Below are positions 32,519 to 40,586 of a stretch of DNA of 51,166 nt, piece after piece (the stretch's first letter is position 1; each line of letters opens with the position of its first letter). Source of the stretch: Clostridia bacterium (GTDB lineage Bacteria; Bacillota; Clostridia; Oscillospirales; Acutalibacteraceae); the NCBI GenBank assembly GCA_017421045.1, contig JAFQMC010000024.1, positions 1 through 51,166 on the forward strand, in the 5' to 3' direction. Made by a program: the position numbers and the translations under genes. The notes under the pieces are model-generated. The model did not search any database. It had not been told where the DNA came from and was given only the letters and a program-made list of their open reading frames with translations.

Positions 32519-34672
32519 TTATTTGATTCTGACTTCTTTAGTGAGTCGTGTGGATTCCTTGTAAGGTCTGCAGAGTAAATAAATCATAAATATGAGGATA
32601 AGTCCGGCAACCACAGTGCCTATGATGTTTCCGCCTCCTACAAACCAGGAGCCGAACTGATACACCATCAGAGAAATTGCATAGGCAAATATGGTCATAT
32701 ATCCCAGTGCCAGTGCTGTCCACTTTCCACTGTTCATTTCTCTTCTGATTGCACCCATAGCCGCAAAGCAGGGAGCACACAAGAGGTTGAAAATCATAAA
32801 GCTGTAGGCTACTACGCCGTTTCCGCCGAAATGCTGAGCCACCGCCTGCTGAAGAGCAGGTGTGTCCTCTGCAACCTCACCTGCAACATCGAGGAGTACG
32901 CCGTATGTAGAAACAACGCTTTCTTTGGCGATAAGTCCTGTGATTGTTGCAACAGCGGACTGCCAGTTACCGAAGCCCAGAGGTGCAAAAATAAAAGCAA
33001 TAGCGTTGCCGATAATCGCAAGCAGAGAGGAGTTGTTGTCCTCAATCATGCCGAATCTGCCTTCAGTAAATCCGAAGCCCTGCAGGAACCAGAGAATCAC
33101 AGAAGCAAGCAGAATAACTGTACCTGCCTTTTTGATAAATGACCAGCCGCGTTCCCATGTAGCGCGGAAGATGTTTCTGGGCACAGGTGCGTGATAAGCG
33201 GGAAGCTCCATTACAAAGGGAGCAGGGTCACCTGCGAAGAGTTTCGTCTTTTTCAGGATGATTCCTGAGACAACAATAGCGGCCACACCGATGAAATATG
33301 CAGATACGGCCACCAGACCGCTTCCTCCGAAGATAGCACCTGCAAACAGACCGATAATAGGCATTTTTGCACCGCAGGGGACAAAGCAGGTGGTCATAAT
33401 TGTCATTCTTCTGTCACGTTCGTTTTCAATGGTACGCGAAGCCATAACGCCGGGTACACCGCATCCTGCTCCTACAAGCATGGGGATGAAGCTTTTGCCC
33501 GATAAACCGAACTTACGGAAGAGTTTATCCATAATGAATGCAACTCTTGCCATGTATCCGCAGTCCTCAAGCAGGGATAACAGCAGGAAAAGTATAAACA
33601 TCTGGGGGACAAAGCCCAACACAGCGCCGACTCCTGCCACGATTCCGTCAGAAATAAGGCCTGCGAGCCAGTCTGCACAGCTAATTGCTTCAAGGCCTGA
33701 ATTAACAGCAGGGATTATCCATTCGCCGAATAGCGTATCGTTCATAAAACCTACTGTCCAGTCGCCGATAGAGCCAATGGCCAGATAGTAAACAAGGAAC
33801 ATAACCAGTGCGAAAATGGGAAGCGCCAGAAAACGGTTGGTTACAATTCTGTCGATTCTGTCGGATACGGAAAGTCTGCCTGCGTTCTTTTTCTTGTAGC
33901 AAGTCTTCATAAGACTTTCAATGTAATTGTATCGTTCGTTGGTGATGATGCTCTCTGCGTCATCGTCGTAAAGCTTTTCTACGGCAACGATGTCTGACTC
34001 AATGTGTTTGATAATTGATTCGTTAAGATTCAGCTGTTCAAGAACTTTTTCGTCACGCTCAAAAATCTTCACCGAATACCATCTCTGCTGTTCTTCATCC
34101 ATATGGTGAATAGCAGCTTCCTCGATGTGAGCAAGTGCGTGCTCAACAGTTCCCGAAAAATTGTGCATAGGAATTTTCTTTCCCGCTTTTGCCGCTTCAA
34201 TAGCTATCTCGGCCGCTTCAAGAATACTGTCACCTTTCAGTGCGGATATTTCAATAATCTTGCATCCAAGCTCACGGCTCAGTCGCTCGGTATCGATTCT
34301 GTCGCCATTCTTTCTCACAATATCCATCATGTTGATTGCAATGACAACAGGGATTCCCAACTCCATAAGCTGAGTTGTCAGATACAGATTACGTTCAAGG
34401 TTTGTTCCATCAACAATGTTGAGAATTGCATCGGGATTTTCGCCGATAAGGTAGTTACGTGCTACAACTTCCTCCAGAGTATAGGGAGACAGCGAGTAAA
34501 TACCCGGCAGGTCCGTTATTATAACATCGTCCTGCTTCTTCAGTTTGCCTTCTTTTTTTTCAACAGTGACTCCGGGCCAGTTTCCAACGTACTGATTTGA
34601 ACCGGTAAGCGCGTTGAACAGTGTGGTCTTGCCTGAGTTCGGGTTTCCGGCAAGAGCTATCTTAATACTCAT
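32519..34672 (-). CDS. feoB: Ferrous iron transport GTPase/permease FeoB
   Basis: The product has 717 residues. The cytoplasmic G domain (about 1-165) has G1 GNPNSGKTT, G2 GVTVEKKEG, G3 DLPG, G4 NMMD and G5 SALKG. After a helical GDI-like region come the membrane gates, with PMLVGAGCGVPG and the second repeat PCFAAMGAIR. FeoB imports Fe2+ in anoxic habitats. ATG 34672 follows GAGGA by 5 nt; upstream in-frame codons lack a ribosome site. It lies 71 bp after feoA, with an operator-like palindrome in that gap. Confidence 0.97.
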   Translation of the reverse strand: MSIKIALAGNPNSGKTTLFNALTGSNQYVGNWPGVTVEKKEGKLKKQDDVIITDLPGIYSLSPYTLEEVVARNYLIGENPDAILNIVDGTNLERNLYLTTQLMELGIPVVIAINMMDIVRKNGDRIDTERLSRELGCKIIEISALKGDSILEAAEIAIEAAKAGKKIPMHNFSGTVEHALAHIEEAAIHHMDEEQQRWYSVKIFERDEKVLEQLNLNESIIKHIESDIVAVEKLYDDDAESIITNERYNYIESLMKTCYKKKNAGRLSVSDRIDRIVTNRFLALPIFALVMFLVYYLAIGSIGDWTVGFMNDTLFGEWIIPAVNSGLEAISCADWLAGLISDGIVAGVGAVLGFVPQMFILFLLLSLLEDCGYMARVAFIMDKLFRKFGLSGKSFIPMLVGAGCGVPGVMASRTIENERDRRMTIMTTCFVPCGAKMPIIGLFAGAIFGGSGLVAVSAYFIGVAAIVVSGIILKKTKLFAGDPAPFVMELPAYHAPVPRNIFRATWERGWSFIKKAGTVILLASVILWFLQGFGFTEGRFGMIEDNNSSLLAIIGNAIAFIFAPLGFGNWQSAVATITGLIAKESVVSTYGVLLDVAGEVAEDTPALQQAVAQHFGGNGVVAYSFMIFNLLCAPCFAAMGAIRREMNSGKWTALALGYMTIFAYAISLMVYQFGSWFVGGGNIIGTVVAGLILIFMIYLLCRPYKESTRLTKEVRIK

Positions 34673-34692
34673 ATACATCCTCGCTTTCACGA

Positions 34693-34706
34693 TTAGCCAA
34701 GGCTAA
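34693..34706. promoter_or_regulatory. DtxR-type operator between feoA and feoB
   Basis: TTAGCCAAGGCTAA is a palindrome of TTAGC and GCTAA around four bases. On the minus strand a TTGACA lies just upstream (34717-34712), with only a weak -10 (TAATCG) inside or next to the palindrome. It may control feoB apart from feoA. Confidence 0.65.
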
Positions 34707-34724
34707 CCTTGTGTCAAAAGAAAT

Positions 34725-34741
34725 CAGGGGAAAATCCCCTG
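34725..34741 (-). terminator. Small hairpin in the feoA-feoB gap
   Basis: CAGGGGA and TCCCCTG pair and are followed by ATTTCTTTT on the minus strand. It could act as a partial terminator that lowers feoB relative to feoA, or protect the feoA message. Confidence 0.45.
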
Positions 34742-34743
34742 TG

Positions 34744-34965
34744 TTATTCAGTCTCAATCATTTCGGCATCGGCTTTTCTCAGGGACAGCTCATAGCCTCT
34801 GACAAAAAGTTCCATGGGGTCTCCCAGAGGAGCAACCTTGCGAACATAAATCTCAACGCCCTTGGTGATTCCCATATCCATAATCCTTCTTCTCACGGCT
34901 CCTTCGCCGTGAACCTTCACAACTCTGGCAGTTTTGCCCACCTTCACATCTTTCAACGTGTTCAT
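34744..34965 (-). CDS. feoA: Ferrous iron transport protein FeoA
   Basis: The product has 73 residues and an SH3-like fold, the normal FeoA size. Recognisable parts are RRRIMDMGITKGVEIYV and DPMELFVRGYELSLRKADAE. FeoA binds FeoB and supports Fe2+ uptake. AGAGG lies 6-7 nt before the ATG. It is the first gene of the feo operon, directly behind a consensus promoter with two DtxR-like operators. Confidence 0.95.
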   Translation of the reverse strand: MNTLKDVKVGKTARVVKVHGEGAVRRRIMDMGITKGVEIYVRKVAPLGDPMELFVRGYELSLRKADAEMIETE

Positions 34966-34985
34966 TGTAAACCTCTTTCTATATA

Positions 34986-35001
34986 ATTAGCATAGACTAA
35001 T
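34986..35001. promoter_or_regulatory. DtxR-type operator 1 in the feo leader
   Basis: ATTAGCATAGACTAAT has five-base arms (ATTAG and CTAAT). It fits the TTAGC-N4-GCTAA pattern of the other two sites with one change, and lies between the feo transcription start and feoA. Confidence 0.55.
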
Positions 35002-35019
35002 CTGTAGGTGAATATAGCC

Positions 35020-35037
35020 AGTTAGCTCTCGCTAACT
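35020..35037. promoter_or_regulatory. DtxR-type operator 2 at the feo transcription start
   Basis: AGTTAGC and GCTAACT are perfect seven-base arms around TCTC. The site lies 8-25 bp downstream of the -10 box, over the expected start point, where a bound repressor would block RNA polymerase. Confidence 0.75.
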
Positions 35038-35044
35038 ACAATGT

Positions 35045-35073
35045 ATAATATCTCATTTTGAAGTGTTTGTCAA
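35045..35073 (-). promoter_or_regulatory. Promoter of the feo operon
   Basis: On the minus strand, TTGACA (35073-35068), a 17 nt spacer and TATTAT (35050-35045). Transcription would start near 35038, at the edge of operator 2. Confidence 0.8.
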
Positions 35074-35207
35074 TGTTTTGAAGTATCGTTTTTTCAAAAA
35101 TATACCAATTTCGTCAAAATGCGCAATCATTGTTTTTATCAATCGGAAGAATTGTTGATATTTCGTATGAAATATATGAAAAATTCTCTGTCAATATTCT
35201 GTTTTTC

Positions 35208-35236
35208 TTGAAAAAGACCTTCCGTCGTGATATACT
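35208..35236 (+). promoter_or_regulatory. Promoter of the DtxR-family regulator
   Basis: TTGAAA at 35208-35213, a 17 nt spacer and TATACT at 35231-35236. No TTAGC palindrome is near it, so the regulator does not seem to repress itself. Confidence 0.7.
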
Positions 35237-35269
35237 TATATTATCAAAAATGAAAAGGAGGTCCCGGAT

Positions 35270-35635
35270 ATGAACCTGCAGGAATCAGGCGAGATGTATC
35301 TTGAGACCATTTTAATACTTTCAAACGAGCACCCTACCGTCCGCTCTCTGGATGTTGCCGAGTACCGCAATTTTTCCAAGCCCAGTGTCAGCCGTGCAAT
35401 GAAGCTTCTTCGCGACGGCGGATATATCACCGTGGATAAAGACGGCTACCTTCATCTGACCGAAATCGGCAGAGAGATGGCAGAGAAGATTTATGACCGC
35501 CATCGGGTGCTTGAGCAGTTCCTGATGAATCTGGGAGTTGACGAGGACACAGCCTCTCAGGACGCCTGCCGTATGGAGCACGTCATCTCAGACACCACTC
35601 TCACAGCTATCAAGAACTATCTTGACAGCAATTAA
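35270..35635 (+). CDS. DtxR-family metal-dependent repressor, iron type
   Basis: The product has 121 residues: a winged helix (about 1-65, recognition helix in FSKPSVSRAMKLL) and a dimerisation/metal domain (about 66-121). It lacks the C-terminal SH3 domain of DtxR. Metal ligands look like those of iron sensors: Met9 in GEMYLE, then Cys100, Glu103 and His104 in DACRMEHV, matching DtxR Met10, Cys102, Glu105 and His106. Manganese sensors (MntR) have Asp at the Met position. It is divergent from feoAB, whose promoter carries three shared palindromes, so it is very likely the Fe2+-dependent feo repressor. AAGGAGG precedes the ATG by 9 nt. Confidence 0.9.
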   Translation: MNLQESGEMYLETILILSNEHPTVRSLDVAEYRNFSKPSVSRAMKLLRDGGYITVDKDGYLHLTEIGREMAEKIYDRHRVLEQFLMNLGVDEDTASQDACRMEHVISDTTLTAIKNYLDSN

Positions 35636-35661
35636 ACGGGTGGGTACATATTCAGTTTCTT

Positions 35662-35691
35662 ACCCACCTGCAAAGGTGGGTTGCTTTTTTT
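35662..35691 (+). terminator. Terminator of the DtxR-family gene
   Basis: ACCCACCT-GCAA-AGGTGGGT followed by TGC and seven T. The left arm could also pair with GGGTGGGTA at 35638-35646, just after the stop codon, giving an alternative hairpin. Confidence 0.9.
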
Positions 35692-35782
35692 ATAAATTAA
35701 GTGTGAGGTTTTATTAGAAAACAGCGTCTAATATACGAAAGAGATTAAAAACTTCCTGAAAATCCCCGAAAGGAGAATGATT

Positions 35783-37351
35783 ATGAAAAAAATATTGTCT
35801 TTCTTTCTTGCTTCATTACTTGTGCTGTCTTTGTGCACAGTGGGTATCACCGCATCGGCCGCAGGTGAAGATGAACTTATATCAGGTGAGTTTACCTACG
35901 AGGTGCTTTCCGACGGAACTGCCGCCATTACGGGATTCTCTTCGGATAATGGCGTGCATATTATGCTTCTGAACAACATCGAAATTCCTGCAACCGTTGA
36001 CGAGTACATTGTTTCCACTATTGCAGACAGAGCTTTCTATGACCGAAATCATATCAGAACAGTTGTCATCCCCGAAGGTGTAACAACTATAGAAGATTGT
36101 GCATTTTCCCACTGCGACGCTCTCGGTTCCGTGGTTCTGCCCGAAAGCCTTGAGTCCCTTGGGGAGTATGTTTTTGGATTCTGTGTGAATCTCAAGGAAA
36201 TCGATCTGCCTCAGAGACTGACAGTTATAGAGGACAGCCTGTTTTCAAATTGCTCTAAGCTGAATAACGTGGTTATCCCCGACGGGGTTACATCTATTGG
36301 CGATGGAGCTTTTGCGGGTTGCCGACTTATGAACAGCCTTGTAGTTCCAGACAGTGTTACATCTATCGGAGACAGAGCCTTTAGCTCTACAAAACTCAGC
36401 ACAACTCTGGATTTACCCGATAACCTTCAGTATTTAGGCGAGAATATCTTATACGGCACCTACGCCTATGAGACCCGCGATTTCTATTGGGAAGATGGTG
36501 CAATGTACAAAGACGGTTACCTGCTGGTTGCAGAGAAAGAGATAGTAGGAACTCACACCGTCAAGGAAGGTACCAAGCTCATTGCAAAATCTGCTTTTAA
36601 TTCCTGCACATCCCTTGAAGGCATCGTGATACCCGAATCTATTACCCGAATTCCCGAAAATACTTTCTACGGATGCACATCCCTCACCGATGTCAAGCTT
36701 CCCGAAACCATAGAAACCATAGAAAAATCAGCTTTCGCAGGATGCAAAGCTTTAGAAATAATCGAGATTCCTGACGGCGTAACCGAAATAAGCAGTTATA
36801 CTTTTGAAGGATGCTCAGGTCTTGAAAGGATTATTTTCCCCGAAAACCTTAAATCTATCGGCTCCGCTGCTTTCAGATATTGCTCAGCCCTGCGTTCTGT
36901 TGTTATCCCGGAAGGAGTGGAAACCGTGGGTAACTCTGCGTTTATGTACTGTGATAATCTGAAGTCCATAACCGTTCCCGACACAGTGACAGACATAGGT
37001 GAAATGACTTTTGGCTATTATTATGTTGAGTCAGGTATCGACTGGGATTATAAGATTGAGTATTTTGTTTATGACGATGTAACAATCAGAGGCTACGCAG
37101 ATTCTGAAGCGATGGAATATGCACAGGCAAACAGCATAGACTTTGCTCCTCTTTCTACGGAAGTTCTGTCGGGCGATGCGGACGGAGACGGGGATGTCAC
37201 CGTCAAAGACGCTACTGCTGTGCAGAAGTATTCTGCTGAGATGATCGTCCTCTACAGAACACAGCTGAATAATGCGGATATGAACGGCGACAACAAAGTC
37301 AATGTAAGAGACGCCACAGCAATTCAGAAGTGTATCGCAGAAATAGCGTAA
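35783..37351 (+). CDS. Secreted BspA-type leucine-rich repeat protein with C-terminal dockerin
   Basis: The product has 522 residues. A signal peptide (about 1-28) is followed by about ten LRR_5 (BspA/TpLRR) units of about 23 residues with the pattern L..I.IP.GVT.I...AF..C, then a spacer and a type I dockerin (about 464-522) with loops GDADGDGDVTVKD and ADMNGDNKVNVRD, each followed by AT..QK. LRR_5 proteins bind proteins or surfaces; here the dockerin would place a binding module on the scaffold. AAAGGAGA suits ATG 35783 (the ATG at 35777 is too close). No enzyme domain is present. Confidence 0.9.
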   Translation: MKKILSFFLASLLVLSLCTVGITASAAGEDELISGEFTYEVLSDGTAAITGFSSDNGVHIMLLNNIEIPATVDEYIVSTIADRAFYDRNHIRTVVIPEGVTTIEDCAFSHCDALGSVVLPESLESLGEYVFGFCVNLKEIDLPQRLTVIEDSLFSNCSKLNNVVIPDGVTSIGDGAFAGCRLMNSLVVPDSVTSIGDRAFSSTKLSTTLDLPDNLQYLGENILYGTYAYETRDFYWEDGAMYKDGYLLVAEKEIVGTHTVKEGTKLIAKSAFNSCTSLEGIVIPESITRIPENTFYGCTSLTDVKLPETIETIEKSAFAGCKALEIIEIPDGVTEISSYTFEGCSGLERIIFPENLKSIGSAAFRYCSALRSVVIPEGVETVGNSAFMYCDNLKSITVPDTVTDIGEMTFGYYYVESGIDWDYKIEYFVYDDVTIRGYADSEAMEYAQANSIDFAPLSTEVLSGDADGDGDVTVKDATAVQKYSAEMIVLYRTQLNNADMNGDNKVNVRDATAIQKCIAEIA

Positions 37352-37369
37352 ACTTAAGAATAGAAAAAT

Positions 37370-37394
37370 GCCGTGCTGATACACTCAGCACGGC
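37370..37394. terminator. Bidirectional terminator after the LRR-dockerin gene
   Basis: GCCGTGCTGA and TCAGCACGGC form a perfect 10 bp stem with a five-base loop. AAAATTTTTG follows on the plus strand and ATTTTTCT on the minus strand. Confidence 0.85.
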
Positions 37395-37415
37395 AAAATT
37401 TTTGTGTGAATAAGA

Positions 37416-37706
37416 TTACATCTTGTTAGCCAGAGCTCTCTCCAGCCAGATGTCGGCAATATCCATTGCAACATACAGACCCGTCTTTTCAGAAGCTTTC
37501 ACAAGCTGTTTTCTGGGACTGAGGTCGGGGTCTGTGCACATAAGCTGAACGGCAACCTTGTCTGCAATCATAAGACCGTTGACTTCCTTCTTGGTCTTAA
37601 TCTGCATACGGATGACAAAGCGCTCGCTCATGCTTCCGTAGTACAGCTCATCGCCACAGCGCACCAGGGGTCTGCCCTTGTAGGTAAAAAATTCTTTATT
37701 TGCCAA
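37416..37706 (-). CDS. Conserved-looking hypothetical protein after ireB
   Basis: The product has 96 residues, is soluble, and I recognise no family. It starts FFTYKGRPLVRCGDELYYG and looks like a small beta-then-alpha domain, with charged helices at the C-terminus. The start is TTG 37706, well supported by GGAGG 8 nt upstream; no ATG is available. It lies 14 bp after ireB and shares its terminator, so a role beside IreB is possible but unproven. Confidence 0.65.
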   Translation of the reverse strand: MANKEFFTYKGRPLVRCGDELYYGSMSERFVIRMQIKTKKEVNGLMIADKVAVQLMCTDPDLSPRKQLVKASEKTGLYVAMDIADIWLERALANKM

Positions 37707-37720
37707 AGTGTATTCCTCCG

Positions 37721-37966
37721 TTAGCTCTTGATATATGACTTGACAAGAGCCTCCAGCAGGTCGTCTCTGTCAATTTTGCTTATGATATTCCGGGCGTTGT
37801 TATAGGTGGTGATATAGGTAGGATCCTCAGAGAGAATGTAGCCCACAATCTGATTGATAGGATTGTAACCCTTCTTACGCAATGCATCGTATACTATCAG
37901 CAGAGCGCGCTTGATCTCGTCGTCCTTATCGCCGCCCAGAGAAAATACCATAGTTTTATCCAACAT
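37721..37966 (-). CDS. ireB: IreB family regulatory phosphoprotein
   Basis: The product has 81 residues and matches the highly conserved IreB (DUF965/YrzL) pattern: MLDKTM at the start, KKGYNPINQIVGYILSEDPTYI in the middle and DRDDLLEALVKSYI at the end. In Enterococcus IreB is phosphorylated by the PASTA kinase IreK near the N-terminal Thr (Thr5 here) and regulates cell-envelope stress resistance. ATG 37966 has GGAGGTG 7 nt upstream; an ATG 84 nt earlier lies at the predicted transcription start. The kinase is not in the window. Confidence 0.93.
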   Translation of the reverse strand: MLDKTMVFSLGGDKDDEIKRALLIVYDALRKKGYNPINQIVGYILSEDPTYITTYNNARNIISKIDRDDLLEALVKSYIKS

Positions 37967-38041
37967 CCGAAACACCTCCATTGTAATTATTATATAGGAT
38001 ACTGGAACGTTGCCGAAATTGAATTCAACAACTTCAAAATC

Positions 38042-38070
38042 ATTATACAATATATTTTCAAATAAAGCAA
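38042..38070 (-). promoter_or_regulatory. Promoter of the ireB operon
   Basis: On the minus strand, TTGCTT (38070-38065), a 17 nt spacer and TATAAT (38047-38042). Confidence 0.72.
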
Positions 38071-38142
38071 GTGCTAATATAAATCAAAAATCCAACTGAT
38101 GTTTAATAACAAATTCAGAATAGCTTTAATTTTGCAAACAAA

Positions 38143-38170
38143 ACTGCCCGAGGACAAAACCTCAGGCAGT
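38143..38170 (-). terminator. Terminator of the pheST operon
   Basis: ACTGCCCGAGG and CCTCAGGCAGT pair with one mismatch, followed by TTTTGTTTG on the minus strand. Confidence 0.82.
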
Positions 38171-38202
38171 AAATTGTTTTATTAAATCGGTATCTTAAGA
38201 AA

Positions 38203-40572
38203 TCAGCCTCTCAGTGTAACGCCTGTTTCGTTGAGATTTGCAACGACCTTGTCCATAATCTCCTGAATCTCTGTGGAGGAGAGGGTTCTCTCGCTTGATG
38301 AGAACTCAAAGCGGATTGTGATGGAGTGAACTGTCTCGGTGTCGTAGGTGTCAACAATTCTGACGCCCTTGAGCAGACCATTGCCTTCATTTTTCCAAGC
38401 GTCTGCAAGCTGTGAGAACAGTACCCCTGCAGGAATCTCCACGCTGATATCGTAGGTCATTGAGGGGAACTTGGAAGGCTCGTCATAGACAATGGGAGCA
38501 ACCTCTGCATCGGTGAATGCATTCATGTCAAGCTCTGCAAATACTACGTTTGCCTTTTTGTCAATCTTCTTCATCACAGCAGGATGAACGATGCCGATAG
38601 TACCAATCTCAACGTCGTCGATGAGGATGGTGTTAAGGTTCACGGGGTGCTCGTATGCGTGAGTTGTCATTGCAGACTTGTAAGAAAGCTCCTTGTGCTT
38701 AATGTCGCTTACAAGGGTAGCCAGCATATCGCGAAGCTCAAAATACAGAGCCTTCATATCTTTGGTCTTGCTGAAGAGTGTCACGGCAAGCTTCTTTTCC
38801 TCTTTGCACAGTCCGTCTTCCTTGAGACCGTTCACAACTCTGCCTACCTCGAAAATGCCGAAGTCGGGAGCAAAGCCTGTGTTTACCTTTACCTGGCAAA
38901 GCTGAGTGGGAATGATGGAGTTTCTCAGGGTTTCGATGTTGGGGTTGGTAGCGTTTGCAAGCTTTACGTTTTCCTCAACTTCCAGTCCAAGCTCCTTCAG
39001 CTCGTCGTTGTATGCCCATACATATGAGTGAAGCTCGTGGAGGTTATATTTCTTTACAAGAATATCTTTGATTCTGTCCTCGTTGTTCTTAACAGCCTCT
39101 GCACGAACAGGGTACAGGGGAGAACGGGTGGTGTTGATATCAAAGTTATCGTAGCCGTAGATTCTGGTGATTTCCTCGATGATGTCAGCCTTGATGGTAA
39201 CATCCTTGGTTGCTCTCCAGGAGGGAACAACAACGGAGAAGTTATCGCCGTCCAGTGTTACCTCAAAGCCTAAGTCGGTGAGGGTCTTTACGATAGTGTC
39301 GCTCTGGATTTCGATGCCTGTGTAGCGGTCAACGAACTTTTTGTCAAAGCTGAGGTTTATTGTATCGTATTTGTATGCGTACTCGTCAGTGAGAGCGGAC
39401 ACAACCTGAACACCGCCGTCATATTTCTTCAGAAGATTTATAAATCTTCCGATAGCCACTGTTGTCATCTCGGGGTCAAGGCACTTTTCGTATCTCATGG
39501 AAGCATCGGTTCTGTGAGCAAGACGAACAGTGGACTTTCTGATAGAAACTGCATCGAAGGTTGCAGATTCCAGTGTGAGAGTTGTGGTGTCCTCAACAAT
39601 CTCAGAGTCAAGTCCGCCCATAATACCTGCAATAGCCACAGGGGTGTTGTCGTTGCAGATCATCAGAGTGTTCTCGTCGATGTTTCTCTCAACTCCGTCC
39701 AGTGTCTGGAAAGTGAAGGGAGTGTCAAAGCGTTTGATGCGGATTTTCTCAACCTTTCTGGAGTCGAATGCGTGCATGGGCTGGCCCATTTCAAGCATCA
39801 GGTAGTTGGTAAGGTCAGCAAGGAAGTTGATACCTCTCATACCGCAGTAGTGGAGACGGATTCTCATATTCACTGGGCTGACGCTTCTGGTGATGTTCTC
39901 TACCTGCATACAGCTGTATCTCTGGCACAGAGGGTCCTCAATCTTCATATCAATCTTTTTGAGTGAATCGTAAGCCTTGAGCTCCTCAACCTCAAGAGGC
40001 TTTAGTTCTCTGCCTGAAATTGCGGCGAACTCTCTTGCAAAGCCATAGTGACTCCAAAGATCGGGGCGGTTTGTGAGAGACTTGTTGTCAACCTCAAAAA
40101 CAATATCGTCAATAGCATAGACATCTTTGATGTCGGTGCCGTTTTTAACATCTTCTGTAATCTCGATGATGCCCGAGTGGTCGTCGCTGATGCCGAGTTC
40201 TGCTTCGGAGCAGCACATACCATGAGACATAAAACCTGCCAGAGGTCTGGGCGCGATGGTGATTTCTCCAATCTGAGCACCGACCTTTGCAAATGCAGTT
40301 TTCATTCCAACGCGGACATTGGGAGCACCGCAGACAACATCGGTAAGCTCAGCTTCTCCTGCATCAACTTTCAGCAGATGGAGCTTCTTTGAGTCGGGGT
40401 GATCCTCCACGGACATAATCTCTGCCACAACAACTCCGGAAAGGTCAGAGCCCTTGAAGAAGATTTCATTCTCAACCTCTGCGGTGGAGAGGGATATTTT
40501 CTGTATCAGTTCCAGTTTGTCAAGACCGGAAAGGTCTACAAAATCCTGAATCCAGTTCATTGATAATAACAT
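38203..40572 (-). CDS. pheT: Phenylalanyl-tRNA synthetase beta subunit
   Basis: The product has 789 residues, the usual length. The N-terminal tRNA-binding OB domain (about 40-150) has EDHPDSKKLHLLKVDAG and VCGAPNVR. The B3/B4 editing domain holds HYCGMRGINFLADLTNYLML, the B5 domain is around 400-475, the catalytic-like core follows, and the C-terminal anticodon-binding FDX-ACB domain begins at SKFPSMTYDISVEIP (about 695). It works as an alpha2-beta2 enzyme with PheS, 14 bp upstream. GGAGGG lies 8-9 nt before the ATG. Confidence 0.97.
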   Translation of the reverse strand: MLLSMNWIQDFVDLSGLDKLELIQKISLSTAEVENEIFFKGSDLSGVVVAEIMSVEDHPDSKKLHLLKVDAGEAELTDVVCGAPNVRVGMKTAFAKVGAQIGEITIAPRPLAGFMSHGMCCSEAELGISDDHSGIIEITEDVKNGTDIKDVYAIDDIVFEVDNKSLTNRPDLWSHYGFAREFAAISGRELKPLEVEELKAYDSLKKIDMKIEDPLCQRYSCMQVENITRSVSPVNMRIRLHYCGMRGINFLADLTNYLMLEMGQPMHAFDSRKVEKIRIKRFDTPFTFQTLDGVERNIDENTLMICNDNTPVAIAGIMGGLDSEIVEDTTTLTLESATFDAVSIRKSTVRLAHRTDASMRYEKCLDPEMTTVAIGRFINLLKKYDGGVQVVSALTDEYAYKYDTINLSFDKKFVDRYTGIEIQSDTIVKTLTDLGFEVTLDGDNFSVVVPSWRATKDVTIKADIIEEITRIYGYDNFDINTTRSPLYPVRAEAVKNNEDRIKDILVKKYNLHELHSYVWAYNDELKELGLEVEENVKLANATNPNIETLRNSIIPTQLCQVKVNTGFAPDFGIFEVGRVVNGLKEDGLCKEEKKLAVTLFSKTKDMKALYFELRDMLATLVSDIKHKELSYKSAMTTHAYEHPVNLNTILIDDVEIGTIGIVHPAVMKKIDKKANVVFAELDMNAFTDAEVAPIVYDEPSKFPSMTYDISVEIPAGVLFSQLADAWKNEGNGLLKGVRIVDTYDTETVHSITIRFEFSSSERTLSSTEIQEIMDKVVANLNETGVTLRG

Positions 40573-40586
40573 ATTCTTAGCCCTCC

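Noticed and set aside
35715-35732. TTAG...CTAA repeat upstream of the LRR-dockerin gene as a fourth DtxR site
   Set aside because: The arms are ten bases apart and lack the TTAGC/GCTAA core of the three feo sites.
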